Shown: positions 23,673 through 33,438, counted from the first letter of the stretch. The stretch is DNA of 34,702 nt from Ignavibacteriota bacterium (GCA_020437545.1 JAGQWH010000019.1:1-34702); one strand, 5' to 3'. Program-made: numbers and translations. Notes: generated from the sequence alone by a model not told the origin.

Positions 23673-26207
23673 TTACAGAAAAAGTCCGCTTCCGACAAAT
23701 ACTTTATAACCCTCATCAGACTTTGCAACCGTTACGCCTATATTCATCGATCTTTGAAGATATGTGATCCACATTGTTGCACCAAAAGAACTGTGCCATC
23801 TTTTGGAATCTTCTCCATTCAGAAAAACCCTGCCTGTGCCGCCGAATAATGAAAGTCCTAATGTGCCCGGAATTATAACATTAATTCTTGTTAATCCCAT
23901 TCTTACTTCAGCCTCGCCCAGCAATACACCGTCTCCTGCAAATCTTTCTCTTGAGAAACCTTTTAAAGAATTAGCTCCGCCGAGAAAAACTGATTCATAG
24001 AAAGGAAAATCACCCCATACTTTTCCGGCACCGCCCCTGAAGGCAAACGTAACTCCTTTTACGGTATCAGTTGTAACATAGGCTCTGATATCAATCCCTG
24101 CTTTACCGAACCCGTAATTGTTCGGAAAAAGATCAGGAGTCCAGTTTCCAAGTGCCTGAGCATAAATCCCTGAATATGGCTCCATTATATTATCCCTGCT
24201 GTCATACTGAAATATTGTATTGATACCGGCATAACTTATTCTACCTATTCCATAAGTATTCGTATCCTGTCCAAGCAATGTATTCTGATCATAACTTACA
24301 TTTGCATGTTTATAAAAAGGTGTAAGTCTTAATTCTGATTTTTTTCCAAATGGAATATAAAAAGTAGGAGCGACTCTGAATAATTCCTGCTTCACATCAT
24401 AATATTTTATGTCCTGAAGACTGTCGCTGTATGGAGTTTCATTTCCTTCTCCGAAATATCTGGTTATGGCAAGCTGTGTTTGTTCTATAGCAAGATTGAT
24501 GTGAGTGTTTTTTATTATTGTATAAAAGTCACCGTAGTATTTAAAATTATAACTTTCAGCATTGAATGCGTAGCTGCCTGTGAGTTCCATTCTGTAGACA
24601 TAAGGCATTGCCCGGAATCCATATTTATAAAAAACCGGTCCGCCTCCTATCTCAAGACCATTATCAGTATCGAAATTTAACACAGGAGTGAATCTCCATT
24701 CCGTACCTCTGTCTTCCACTGCCGGCTCGTACCTTTCTTTGAGATCTTTCTTTGGTCTTATATCTGTATAATAATCTATACTGTTATCTTTATTTCCTTT
24801 TACCCTTAGCTTTTGTTTGTCTTTAATGACTCGTATATCAATTCCGCTGTTATCTTCGCCGTTTATCTCCAGTATGTCTTTTCCTTCATTGAGATAAATT
24901 CTGATCTCATCTGTATATTCTTCGTCAAACACTTTCTGAAAAAACGGCTCTCCTTTTCTTTCATTGGTTTCTTTGTCAAGCTTGAACATTTTGACTTCCA
25001 CTTTGTCATCACCGATATTGTTTATTTCAATGAATTCGCTTTTATCGCTTGCATAGACATCTGCTGTTTGATTTATCAATTCATAATATTCATCTACAAT
25101 ATCTTTAAGCTGATTCTTTCTTGAAATTATCATGTCAGTTAAATACTTACCTTCTTTTTTATAAAGATTATCCGGCAATTGTTTGACTGACTTTCTGATA
25201 ATGTCGTCGGTAATAGTATTTTGTATAAGAACTGCTATAGAGTCAAATTGTTCTTTTGAAGCTTCCGGTAAAAATCTTCTGTCCACATATCGTCCGTTCC
25301 ATGAAAGATCATATATTCTCGGATAATTTTTCCCGTAGCCTTCGATCTGAGTCACATATTCACCGACAAAGAAAGGTATCACACCATCATACAAACAAAA
25401 CGCCTGATCCCTGTCCCTCGGTATTGGTTTATAGATCAGTTTACCGTCTTCTTCAAATCCTGCCCATACCCACTGATCAGAATGTCTGTCCCAGTCGCCG
25501 ATCATAAGATCAAACATCCGGGCTTTCAGAAATTCTACTGGATCAACCTTTACGTCATTATCCTTTTCTAATTTTTTATAAAGTTTAAATGACTTGGTTA
25601 TCTTATCTGACTCACCAAAACCTTTTTCACCTTCTTCATTTCCGTCTTCCGGATTTTCTTCAATGGTTCCGAGTACATTTCCAAAATCTTTTCTGTATTC
25701 TCCTAATTTTTCATCATCCGGCATATACACTATTGTAGGAACTGAATTTATGATACCGAGCTGATTCAGCATTGAAGCAACAATCACTGCAGCAAATGGA
25801 TTTGATGTACTTATCTGATCCTGAAATGCATCAGCGACTATTGTATTCTTAAGATCATCCGGCAGTATCTTGGAAGGATCTTTGTCTATGGATCTGAATT
25901 TATAAACCTTTCCGTCTTCACCTTTCAATCTTAAAGATTTGGTCTGCAGACCGCCTCCCCGTTTAAACGGAGTCAGTCCTCCGGCATATTTATCAAGATT
26001 TAATATGTCCGCTTCAAAAGGAGTTGTCCAGAGATCGCGCCAGTGCTTTCCGAGAAATATCTCAGCAAATCCGCTGATTTCGTATTCACTGCCGGCTACA
26101 ACTTTTTTCTTTCCCGAATAATAATCAGCAGTTGCTCCTGTGTCCGGCTGAGAAAATACCGGACGGATCGATATGCAAAAAATAAAAAGTAATAACTTTA
26201 ATTTCAT
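23673..26207 (-). CDS. Omp85-family outer-membrane barrel with an N-terminal kinase-like region
   Basis: An 844-residue exported protein with a signal peptide (1-19, ending VFS). The C-terminal 350 residues are a BamA/TamA-type barrel: SRDNIMEPYSGIYA, then VFLGGANSLKGFSRERFAGD and a final aromatic strand ending GSGLFL. There are no clear POTRA domains. Instead residues 75-275 resemble a HipA/FAM20-like kinase: an N-lobe-like strand pair (LQTKSLRLKG, VYKFRSIDKDP), a helix at 122-150, the loop GDWDRHSDQW (237-246) and PIPRDRDQAF (261-270), which match the catalytic DRHxxN/E and metal-binding Asp motifs. Kinase activity is inference, and the domain would sit in the periplasm, where ATP is scarce. 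It is followed by the cyclase gene. Confidence 0.78.
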   Translation of the reverse strand: MKLKLLLFIFCISIRPVFSQPDTGATADYYSGKKKVVAGSEYEISGFAEIFLGKHWRDLWTTPFEADILNLDKYAGGLTPFKRGGGLQTKSLRLKGEDGKVYKFRSIDKDPSKILPDDLKNTIVADAFQDQISTSNPFAAVIVASMLNQLGIINSVPTIVYMPDDEKLGEYRKDFGNVLGTIEENPEDGNEEGEKGFGESDKITKSFKLYKKLEKDNDVKVDPVEFLKARMFDLMIGDWDRHSDQWVWAGFEEDGKLIYKPIPRDRDQAFCLYDGVIPFFVGEYVTQIEGYGKNYPRIYDLSWNGRYVDRRFLPEASKEQFDSIAVLIQNTITDDIIRKSVKQLPDNLYKKEGKYLTDMIISRKNQLKDIVDEYYELINQTADVYASDKSEFIEINNIGDDKVEVKMFKLDKETNERKGEPFFQKVFDEEYTDEIRIYLNEGKDILEINGEDNSGIDIRVIKDKQKLRVKGNKDNSIDYYTDIRPKKDLKERYEPAVEDRGTEWRFTPVLNFDTDNGLEIGGGPVFYKYGFRAMPYVYRMELTGSYAFNAESYNFKYYGDFYTIIKNTHINLAIEQTQLAITRYFGEGNETPYSDSLQDIKYYDVKQELFRVAPTFYIPFGKKSELRLTPFYKHANVSYDQNTLLGQDTNTYGIGRISYAGINTIFQYDSRDNIMEPYSGIYAQALGNWTPDLFPNNYGFGKAGIDIRAYVTTDTVKGVTFAFRGGAGKVWGDFPFYESVFLGGANSLKGFSRERFAGDGVLLGEAEVRMGLTRINVIIPGTLGLSLFGGTGRVFLNGEDSKRWHSSFGATMWITYLQRSMNIGVTVAKSDEGYKVFVGSGLFL

Positions 26208-26295
26208 ATAGTATTTTTTAAAAAATTTTATTTAACTTACTTTTGGAAAGAGCTTTTTTTGAATTCAATCTGCCACGGTAAATTAAAAGGGAATC

Positions 26296-27219
26296 TTATT
26301 TTACCAAAGGGTAAACAACTAAATTTGCACGATCTTTTTTACCTTCATTACTGATATACATTGTACCGTCCTGAAGAAAGGTGATTCCTTCCGGCTGAGC
26401 ATGGATCTTACCGGGAAGTTTTTCATTTCCCATAACTATCCCTTCATTTGAGACTTCAACTATCTCATTCCCGTTTGCTGCGATCACAAAAAATGTTCCC
26501 GTGAGATGATTATATTCAATTCCTGACGGATTAAAATAGTCTTTTATTTCAGATCTCTTTAACACAAATCTTGGCTCCGGATTAAACTTCATGTCTGATA
26601 ATGAAAATGAATAAACAGCTTTATCATCCCTGTTATTTGTTCCTGATTTTCCTTTTGTTATCAGTAACAATGTGTTTGTTTTTGGATCAAAACACATTCC
26701 TTCCACATCATTCTCTTTTGAGAGATCAGTTTTGTATAATTTATAATTGACTGCCTCTCCGTCAACCCCTTCGCTGAATTCATAAATATCTCCATTGCTG
26801 TGAAGCATGTAAAACTTATTATTGGCAAATGCAATATCTTCAAAGTCCTTTCGTAAAGGTGGTTCTCCGAGATAAAATCTCTTGATCACTTCACCGGTCT
26901 CTGTATTCAGCTGATAAACAATTCCGTCTTCATCCTGCTGTGCAAACATTCTTCCGTCCGGAGTCATGGTCAGACCGGATATTTCTTTTAATTCTTTTGA
27001 AAGTTCTATTATGCGGGGATCGTTTGAACTTATGTCATATTTTGATAATTCACTGTTTGAAATTTTATCGGATGAACTTTTTTTTTCTTCGGTGAACTCT
27101 TTTTCAGATGATGAATTAACTTTAGCAGTCTTATCCTTTGAACATGAACTGAAGATAAGAAGAATCAATAAAAATAATATTAATTTGTATTTTATCAGCA
27201 TAATAAATGAATGTTCCAA
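26296..27219 (-). CDS. SdiA-regulated-family lipoprotein (beta-propeller)
   Basis: An exported lipoprotein of up to 307 residues. The lipobox is FSSC after a hydrophobic run; the in-frame ATG at 27201 (Met7, MLIKYKLILFLL) gives a more normal signal peptide than the ATG at 27219. A Ser/Lys-rich linker follows, then a six-bladed-propeller-like domain: LKEISGLTMTPDGRMFAQQDEDGIVYQL, FEDIAFANNKFYMLHSNGDIYEF, DVEGMCFDPKTNTLLLITK, PSGIEYNHLTGTFFVIAANG and QPEGITFLQDGTMYISNEG. This repeat style matches the SdiA-regulated (YjiK) family; its function is unknown. It follows nothing on the same strand closely and lies 88 bases upstream of the Omp85 fusion, so it could be the head of that operon. Confidence 0.82.
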   Translation of the reverse strand: MEHSFIMLIKYKLILFLLILLIFSSCSKDKTAKVNSSSEKEFTEEKKSSSDKISNSELSKYDISSNDPRIIELSKELKEISGLTMTPDGRMFAQQDEDGIVYQLNTETGEVIKRFYLGEPPLRKDFEDIAFANNKFYMLHSNGDIYEFSEGVDGEAVNYKLYKTDLSKENDVEGMCFDPKTNTLLLITKGKSGTNNRDDKAVYSFSLSDMKFNPEPRFVLKRSEIKDYFNPSGIEYNHLTGTFFVIAANGNEIVEVSNEGIVMGNEKLPGKIHAQPEGITFLQDGTMYISNEGKKDRANLVVYPLVK

Positions 27220-27341
27220 TAATGTTAAAAATTTTTTTAATTTAATATAGTAAAATTCTTATTATTGAATGCCGGAAGCTTGTTAAATGAATAAATATTT
27301 TAAACATTTAAAAAAAACTTTAATGTTAATATGTATTCAGT

Positions 27342-27349
27342 TAATTTTG
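27342..27349 (+). promoter_or_regulatory. Bacteroidota-type -7 promoter element before the exported-protein gene
   Basis: TAATTTTG fits TAnnTTTG, 16 bases before the ATG. Confidence 0.45.
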
Positions 27350-27365
27350 GTGAAAATCAAATTTA

Positions 27366-29162
27366 ATGAAAATACTTTACTCAATCCTTTTTTTGCTGTC
27401 TGTTCAGATTGCATTCTCTCAAACAATTACGGAAACCGAAATTTTTAATCTGACTTATAAAGGTGAAGCAGATCCGTATTTCCTGAAATATGATAAAACA
27501 GGAACAAATTATGCCTATGTTTACAGAATAAATGATGAAAATAAAAATTTCATCATTTCTCCAAAAAATCTGTCAGATAAGTATGATTATATTGAACCTT
27601 TACAGATAGTGTTTGATAATGAAGGTAACTATTATACAATAGCTACTGACTATAAAGAGGACTACGGAGCGGATAATTATTTTCTTATCGTAAACGGCGA
27701 ACAGATAAAAAATTATAATTACATTGAACAATACAGTACATTTCTGAATAAACAAAATGAATATGTGTTTATTTTCAAAACAGGGGAGATGTACAGGATA
27801 GGTTATTACAGCATTAAAACCGGATTCAGACAGTCGGAAGAATATGATAACATCAGACCGGCATTTAATTCCCTCATGCTTTCTAATCAGATGGAAGGTG
27901 ATATGGTTGCCTATGATGAAAAATATTTCTTCAAAAATAATAAAGACGAGAGAGTCTTCCTTGCTACAAAAAACGGAAAGACATCCATTATTTCAGGTTC
28001 GGAAGAGATCAAAACTGATTACGGAGATATCAATGAAGGAAGTCTTGTTTACAATAAAAATAATGAACTCAGTTATATAGCGAAAAAGACCGGAAGATTT
28101 TATGAATATACCGGTGGTGAACTTGTCGTATCAGGAAATAAGACATACAATAGTTTTCCAATGGTCAGCATGCCGCTGGTGTTTGATCAAAACAATGAAC
28201 CCGTTTATGTAGCTGCAGATTCCATTGGCGATTACAAGTTTTCCTATTATGTGGTGAAAGGTAATGAAAAACAACCTGTTCCTTCAGACAGAAACTCTTC
28301 TGACGCTCCTCTTAATTTCAGCAACGGAATTTCTGATCTTAAAGTAAGTGCTGACGGCGTAATATCTTACATCGGAAACAGTGAAATAATTGTACCTGCA
28401 TCAAATATAAGTGATGATGGAAATTCTTATGATGATTATTATACAAAATCATATCTTGTAGAAAATAATAAAGCATATGAACTCGGATATAATATCGGTT
28501 CGATTTTGTATAATTCAAAAGGTGATATGCTGTATTCGGGTATAGCCAATACCGGTAAAAAGGAAAGACTTCTTATGATGAATTACGGCGAAAGCAGGAT
28601 AATCTTAAATAAAAAGAAATATGATGATATTTATGATTATGGATTTACACCTAATGAAGAAATTTTTTATGGCGGGCAAACTTATGATGAAAAAGCTTTG
28701 AACAATAATTATCAAACAACTTTATTTATAGGTGATAAAAAGATCGGTTCCTATGCATTTCTTGCTTATCAGTATTATAAGGATTCTTCTTATATTTTAG
28801 CTTACGGACCGGGTAATAAATTTGCATTTGCTGCTGCAGAGTATTTGGATTCCGTAAACAATAAATATATAGTTGTTACAAATGATGGTGTCCTTCCGTT
28901 TCCATCCAATGTCTCCGGATCTGATTTTTTTCTTTATATATCCAATCTGATATATACCGAAAATGATAAGATCTTTTATACAGCCGATACAAAAATGGAA
29001 CCTGAAACTTATGCTATGACCAGAGAAGCATTCGTTGATAATGTATCACTCGGAAAAACGTATGATAATATATTTGATTTTGATTATGATAAATCGATCA
29101 ATGAAGTTTCGTTTGTCGGATCAAGAGGAAAGGTGATTTATCAGGTCAGGGTGAAATTTTAA
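27366..29162 (+). CDS. Exported protein of unknown function, possible propeller
   Basis: A 598-residue protein not recognised as a named family. It has a clean signal peptide (1-18, ending AFS, then Q). The rest is rich in Tyr, Asn, Asp and Lys, with many short beta-strand blocks of the type YVYRINDENKNF, YYTIATDYKEDYG, YVFIFKTGEMYRIGYYS and ILYNSKGDMLYSG, suggesting a WD40/propeller-like all-beta fold in the periplasm or on the surface. There is no type IX sorting domain and no lipobox. Its stop codon directly abuts the comEC stop (convergent, no spacer). Confidence 0.75.
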   Translation: MKILYSILFLLSVQIAFSQTITETEIFNLTYKGEADPYFLKYDKTGTNYAYVYRINDENKNFIISPKNLSDKYDYIEPLQIVFDNEGNYYTIATDYKEDYGADNYFLIVNGEQIKNYNYIEQYSTFLNKQNEYVFIFKTGEMYRIGYYSIKTGFRQSEEYDNIRPAFNSLMLSNQMEGDMVAYDEKYFFKNNKDERVFLATKNGKTSIISGSEEIKTDYGDINEGSLVYNKNNELSYIAKKTGRFYEYTGGELVVSGNKTYNSFPMVSMPLVFDQNNEPVYVAADSIGDYKFSYYVVKGNEKQPVPSDRNSSDAPLNFSNGISDLKVSADGVISYIGNSEIIVPASNISDDGNSYDDYYTKSYLVENNKAYELGYNIGSILYNSKGDMLYSGIANTGKKERLLMMNYGESRIILNKKKYDDIYDYGFTPNEEIFYGGQTYDEKALNNNYQTTLFIGDKKIGSYAFLAYQYYKDSSYILAYGPGNKFAFAAAEYLDSVNNKYIVVTNDGVLPFPSNVSGSDFFLYISNLIYTENDKIFYTADTKMEPETYAMTREAFVDNVSLGKTYDNIFDFDYDKSINEVSFVGSRGKVIYQVRVKF

Positions 29163-31604
29163 TTATTTCCAGTCTTTAATATCAATATCCTTACCGTCAC
29201 ATTCCATTAATATGGCAGCATCAGTGTCTGTCCGGAATACTTTTGTTCCGGATCTTTCAAGGCGATTGAGAACTATGTCTGAGGGATGATTGAACTTATT
29301 GAATTTTCCGCAAGAGATCACAGCCAGATCAGGTTTGTTTTTTAATATAAACGGAATTGTCGTTGATGTAATGCTTCCGTGATGAGCTACCTTTAATACA
29401 TCGGATTTAAGGAAATCCGAATATTGATTTACCATTGTTTGCTCTGATTCCTTTTCAGCATCACCCGTAAAAAGAAAATCCTTTTCGCCGTATTTCAGTA
29501 AAAATGTTACAGAGCCATTGTTAAGATTCTCTTTCTGAAAATTCAGATCTTTGTCTCTGTAATTTTTCTCAGGATATAAAAAGTAAATTCTAATGTCTTT
29601 AAGTTCATCTATAAGATCTCCGCAAGAGACAATTTCCCGTTTAATATTTTTAGCTGATATCAGACTATCCATGGTATTTATAAATACGCTGTTATATTTC
29701 TGACCGCTGTCGATTATCTTTCCGATCTCAATTTTTTTCAGTATTGAATTTATTCCGCCGATATGATCCATATGAAGATGGGTGATAATTAAAAGATCTA
29801 TTTTACTTATCCCGCATCTTTCCAGATAAGGAATTATCGTCCGCTCACCGCTGTCAGATGTAAAGGATGATTGACCGCTGTCTACGAGTATGTTCCTCCC
29901 GTCCGGAGTCTGAATAAGAGCGCAGTCGCCCTGACCTATGTCCATAAAAGTGATTCTGAGCTTCTTTGTCATATCAAAATTGTATATGAGATTTCCGCCG
30001 GCAAGCAGCAGACATAAGATGATTCTTGTAAAAATATCCCTTGCATTTTTTATGCTGAATATTAAGATCACGGATCCGTAGAAAAAGATCATGTCAGCAA
30101 AATTAAAATCCCTTACCTTTATAAATGCAAACTCAAATGAAGCGCACCATTTAATAAATGAAAGCTGACAATATAACAGAAGACCATTGGTCTCTGCTGT
30201 TAGTGCAGAAAGATTATCAGATATTACAGAGAAGATTATCTGAAGAAATCCTATTGCAAGTGACAGATTCGCCAGCGGAACTGCTACGACATTTGCTAAA
30301 AGTGAAATGATTGAGATCTTGCCGAAGTAGTTTGCCGTAATGGGAATGGTTCCGATCTGAGCTGCAAGAGAAGTAAAGAGTAATACAATCAGGGCAAGTG
30401 AGATTTTTTTAAAAGGTGATCTGTACTGCGCTAATTTGGTTATAAATAATTGTTCAAACCTGGAATATAATATTACCATTGAGAATGTCGCAGAAAAGGA
30501 AAGTATGAATCCGGCATCGAATAACTGCTTCGGGTCATACAGCAGTATAAGCATGGCAGCGACTCCGAGTGAATTGTAAAACAGTATCTTCCTTTCTATA
30601 AGTAATGCAGTCAGAACGAGTATTCCCATTATACTCGCTCTCACGATGGATGCAGAGCTGCCTGTAAACATGCAGTAAAATATCAGAAAGTTTATTGTTA
30701 TTATTACTTTGGGAAATAAAGACACTCTCATAACAGTTAATGTGAGCATTACAAAAATAATTATGTATGCAACATTAAGTCCTGAGACTGCTATCAGATG
30801 CATCACTCCGGCATTGACGAAATCATTTTTCATATCTTCAGTAATGCCGCTTCTCTCTCCCGTGACAAGTCCTTTTAAATAAGATGCTTCATTTGAATCA
30901 TAATTTTTATCAATGATCCTGAGTACATAAATTTTGGCCGGATATATCAATTTCTGAAATAGAAAATTCAGATTATTCTCTGAGATCACAGAGACATTAT
31001 TGTATCCGTTTGTGTAAAATAGTTTGTGAATATCATGAATTTCAAGATATCTTTTATAATCAAATTCACCGGGATTCCTTTTACCTGCCGGTTCGGATAG
31101 TTTCCCTTTAAGCATAATTTTATCTCCAGCAAAGAGTGCGGGAGGTTTATCTTCCGTTTTACTGAACATATTCTTTCTGATGGTGCATCTGACATCTCCT
31201 GAAACATGGAATGTATCTGAGTCAGATATGATATTTTCACATATCAATGTAAATTTAATACTCAATGAATCTGATTCAGGGATATCATTGATAATTCCGG
31301 TCAGAAACACAAGATCGTTTCTTTTAGTCTCAGGAAAGAATTTTACTGAATTTCCGGGTATGAAAAAAAATCCTATATTTGCTCTGTAAATGCCTGTAAT
31401 AAAGATCAATAAGAATGTTAAAAAAACAAAAATATTTAATTCAGTATTTTCTCTTATCAAACAATATACTGTGAGGAATATCAGAATTGATAAAATTACA
31501 ATTGTTAAAATAAAAGTATCAAAAAGGATCTGCGAGCCGGTGAGAATGCCAAGTGAAAGTATTATTGCAAATTTTAAAGCAGGTATATTACTCAATGTGT
31601 TCAT
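29163..31604 (-). CDS. comEC: ComEC/Rec2-family DNA-uptake protein
   Basis: The inner-membrane channel for transforming single-stranded DNA. At 813 residues it has the full architecture: two N-terminal helices, an OB-like DUF4131 region (about 30-190), the competence domain with FVNAGVMHLIAVSGLNVAYI and many helices (about 225-540), and a C-terminal metallo-beta-lactamase domain from about 550. That domain has MDIGQGDCALIQ, the metal motif HLHMDHIGG (about 606-614), FTGDAE and VAHHGS (about 739). It implies the host can take up DNA or did so recently, although no pilus genes are present here. The stop abuts that of the convergent upstream gene. Confidence 0.95.
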   Translation of the reverse strand: MNTLSNIPALKFAIILSLGILTGSQILFDTFILTIVILSILIFLTVYCLIRENTELNIFVFLTFLLIFITGIYRANIGFFFIPGNSVKFFPETKRNDLVFLTGIINDIPESDSLSIKFTLICENIISDSDTFHVSGDVRCTIRKNMFSKTEDKPPALFAGDKIMLKGKLSEPAGKRNPGEFDYKRYLEIHDIHKLFYTNGYNNVSVISENNLNFLFQKLIYPAKIYVLRIIDKNYDSNEASYLKGLVTGERSGITEDMKNDFVNAGVMHLIAVSGLNVAYIIIFVMLTLTVMRVSLFPKVIITINFLIFYCMFTGSSASIVRASIMGILVLTALLIERKILFYNSLGVAAMLILLYDPKQLFDAGFILSFSATFSMVILYSRFEQLFITKLAQYRSPFKKISLALIVLLFTSLAAQIGTIPITANYFGKISIISLLANVVAVPLANLSLAIGFLQIIFSVISDNLSALTAETNGLLLYCQLSFIKWCASFEFAFIKVRDFNFADMIFFYGSVILIFSIKNARDIFTRIILCLLLAGGNLIYNFDMTKKLRITFMDIGQGDCALIQTPDGRNILVDSGQSSFTSDSGERTIIPYLERCGISKIDLLIITHLHMDHIGGINSILKKIEIGKIIDSGQKYNSVFINTMDSLISAKNIKREIVSCGDLIDELKDIRIYFLYPEKNYRDKDLNFQKENLNNGSVTFLLKYGEKDFLFTGDAEKESEQTMVNQYSDFLKSDVLKVAHHGSITSTTIPFILKNKPDLAVISCGKFNKFNHPSDIVLNRLERSGTKVFRTDTDAAILMECDGKDIDIKDWK

Positions 31605-31995
31605 AAAGTCTGAAATATCTTCAGCAAAATATCTCTAACCTCAGGAATAATCAAATGGTAATATCTGTTGATTGTGAAAATGATTTTATTTGATTATGCT
31701 TATATATACCCCGACGGTTACTGCGAAAGTATAAAAAAAAGTTATTAATGATACCTCAATACATTCCCAAAAAGTTTATAAAATTATTGATTGGAATTGA
31801 ACCATGCTCTGATATACTTTCATTCTATTGATCTTTCAAAAGGGTGCAGGTAACTCTGAGTACAGTTCAAATTTATTCTAAAATTTTATAAATTTATTTA
31901 GCGGGAAATGTTATTTTATTTGTAAAGTGAACAGCAAGGACTTTAAATAACGGATGAATTTTCATAATTTGCACAATACTATTTAATCAATATAA
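31605..31995. other. Divergent spacer with a complete dispersed palindromic element
   Basis: A 391-base spacer between comEC and the first DUF6056-type gene. The only structure I see is the palindromic element at 31762-31905. No TAnnTTTG word sits near either start. Confidence 0.6.
31762..31905. repeat. Dispersed palindromic element, complete copy (copy 3)
   Basis: Left half 31762-31816 matches the left flank at 22207-22260; right half 31850-31905 matches the right flank at 35-87. The central CTTTCATTC...CTTTCAAAAG region (31817-31843) is a worn version of the core palindrome. It shows the element is about 145 bases with imperfectly inverted halves. Confidence 0.75.
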
Positions 31996-33435
31996 TTGAA
32001 AAATTTTTTCAGTAATAGATTTTACGAGAATACTTTTCCGGCATTTTTATTGCTGATGATCATACCTTTCTTTGTATTATTTATTTTCAATCACCCTTCG
32101 GCAGATGACTGGGGAATGGCTGAAAATACTGTGATCAAAGGTTTTGCCGATACACAGATCCATTATTATAAAAACTGGACAGGCAAATATTTTTCAAATG
32201 CGGTAATGAGTTATAATCCACTTTACTTCAATTCCATTACGGGTTACAAGATCGTTACTTTTCTTCTCATGGTTTTATTCTGTGTAACACTCTATTCTCT
32301 TTTTTCAAGACTGACTTCCGCCATTATTTCAAAAAAGGAAAAGATCTTATTCACATTGTCTTTTATTTTTTTATATCTTTACGCAATGCCATCTCTGTCA
32401 CAGAGCTTTTACTGGCTGACTGCATCCGTGGTGTATCAGGCCGGTATTATTCTTATAATGCTTTTTGGAATAATTTATTCAAAGATCACAGATCCGGAGG
32501 ATGTTTCCTCCAAAAAATTACTTACATTTACAGGAGCTGTCATAATTGCATCTATAGCTGGATGCAGTGAAATGTCTATGGTCTCAGGGGTTCTGATGAT
32601 GTCTGTTTTGATATTGTATGAAATTATCACAAAGAAAAAATTAAATGGTAGGCTGATATTGTTTGCTGTCGTCTGCGCAGCGGGTTCATTCATACTTATC
32701 ACGGCTCCGGGTAATAAAGTCAGAGGATCGCTGTATCCGGACAGTCATAAGCTCATCCCATCTTTGATCACAACCGCCAAAACATTTTCGGATTATCTGA
32801 TCTCCTGGATACTGGTTTCACCTCTGCTTTTTGTTACAGTATTGCTTATCCCGGTTTTTGTAAAAATTATAAACACTAAAAGATCCGGATTGAAAGGACC
32901 TGCATTTGATCCAAAGTTTGTAGGTATAACGTCTCTCGTGATTTTATTTGTTCTGTTTTTCACTCCGGTGTGGAGTCTTGGAAGATCTCCTTTCAGCAGA
33001 ACCGTAAACATTATATATTTTATGTTTCTTGCTGCATGGTTTTATAATGTGTTTGTGCTTTGTGTTTATATCTATGACAGAAAAGAAAGTTTCAGAATAA
33101 AATTTGAAAAGGTACCTGGTTATGTTTATATTATCTCGCTTATAATAATATGTCTATTCCTTTTGAAGAAAAACAATGTGAAAAATGTATATGCGGATCT
33201 TCTACTCGGAAATGCTTCGAAGTATAACATTGAATTGAATGAAAGATATGAGATGATAAAAAAGAGCAGTTCTGACAGCCTTGTTGTGACGGAAGTAGAA
33301 ATGCAGCCAAGAACGATCTTCTTCACTGACATTACATCTGATCCCGAACTGGAGTTTAACAAAATGTATGCCCACTATTTTAATAAAAAAAGCATTGCGG
33401 TTTTTAAAAAGGATACTTTGAAATCAGAAGAATAA
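31996..33435 (+). CDS. DUF6056-type polytopic membrane protein (first of tandem pair)
   Basis: A 479-residue protein with roughly ten membrane helices. It shares a set of motifs with the next gene: HPSADD near residue 33, NWTGKYFS near 60, SFYWLTASVVYQ near 137, GCSEMSM near 188, APGN near 237 with PDSHK after it, and LNERY near the C terminus. The acidic DD in the first loop and the WTGKY segment recall lipid-linked sugar glycosyltransferases of the GT-C type, so sugar transfer at the membrane is a plausible but unproven role. The start is TTG; there is no ATG at the N terminus. Confidence 0.72.
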   Translation: MKNFFSNRFYENTFPAFLLLMIIPFFVLFIFNHPSADDWGMAENTVIKGFADTQIHYYKNWTGKYFSNAVMSYNPLYFNSITGYKIVTFLLMVLFCVTLYSLFSRLTSAIISKKEKILFTLSFIFLYLYAMPSLSQSFYWLTASVVYQAGIILIMLFGIIYSKITDPEDVSSKKLLTFTGAVIIASIAGCSEMSMVSGVLMMSVLILYEIITKKKLNGRLILFAVVCAAGSFILITAPGNKVRGSLYPDSHKLIPSLITTAKTFSDYLISWILVSPLLFVTVLLIPVFVKIINTKRSGLKGPAFDPKFVGITSLVILFVLFFTPVWSLGRSPFSRTVNIIYFMFLAAWFYNVFVLCVYIYDRKESFRIKFEKVPGYVYIISLIIICLFLLKKNNVKNVYADLLLGNASKYNIELNERYEMIKKSSSDSLVVTEVEMQPRTIFFTDITSDPELEFNKMYAHYFNKKSIAVFKKDTLKSEE

Positions 33436-33438
33436 AAT

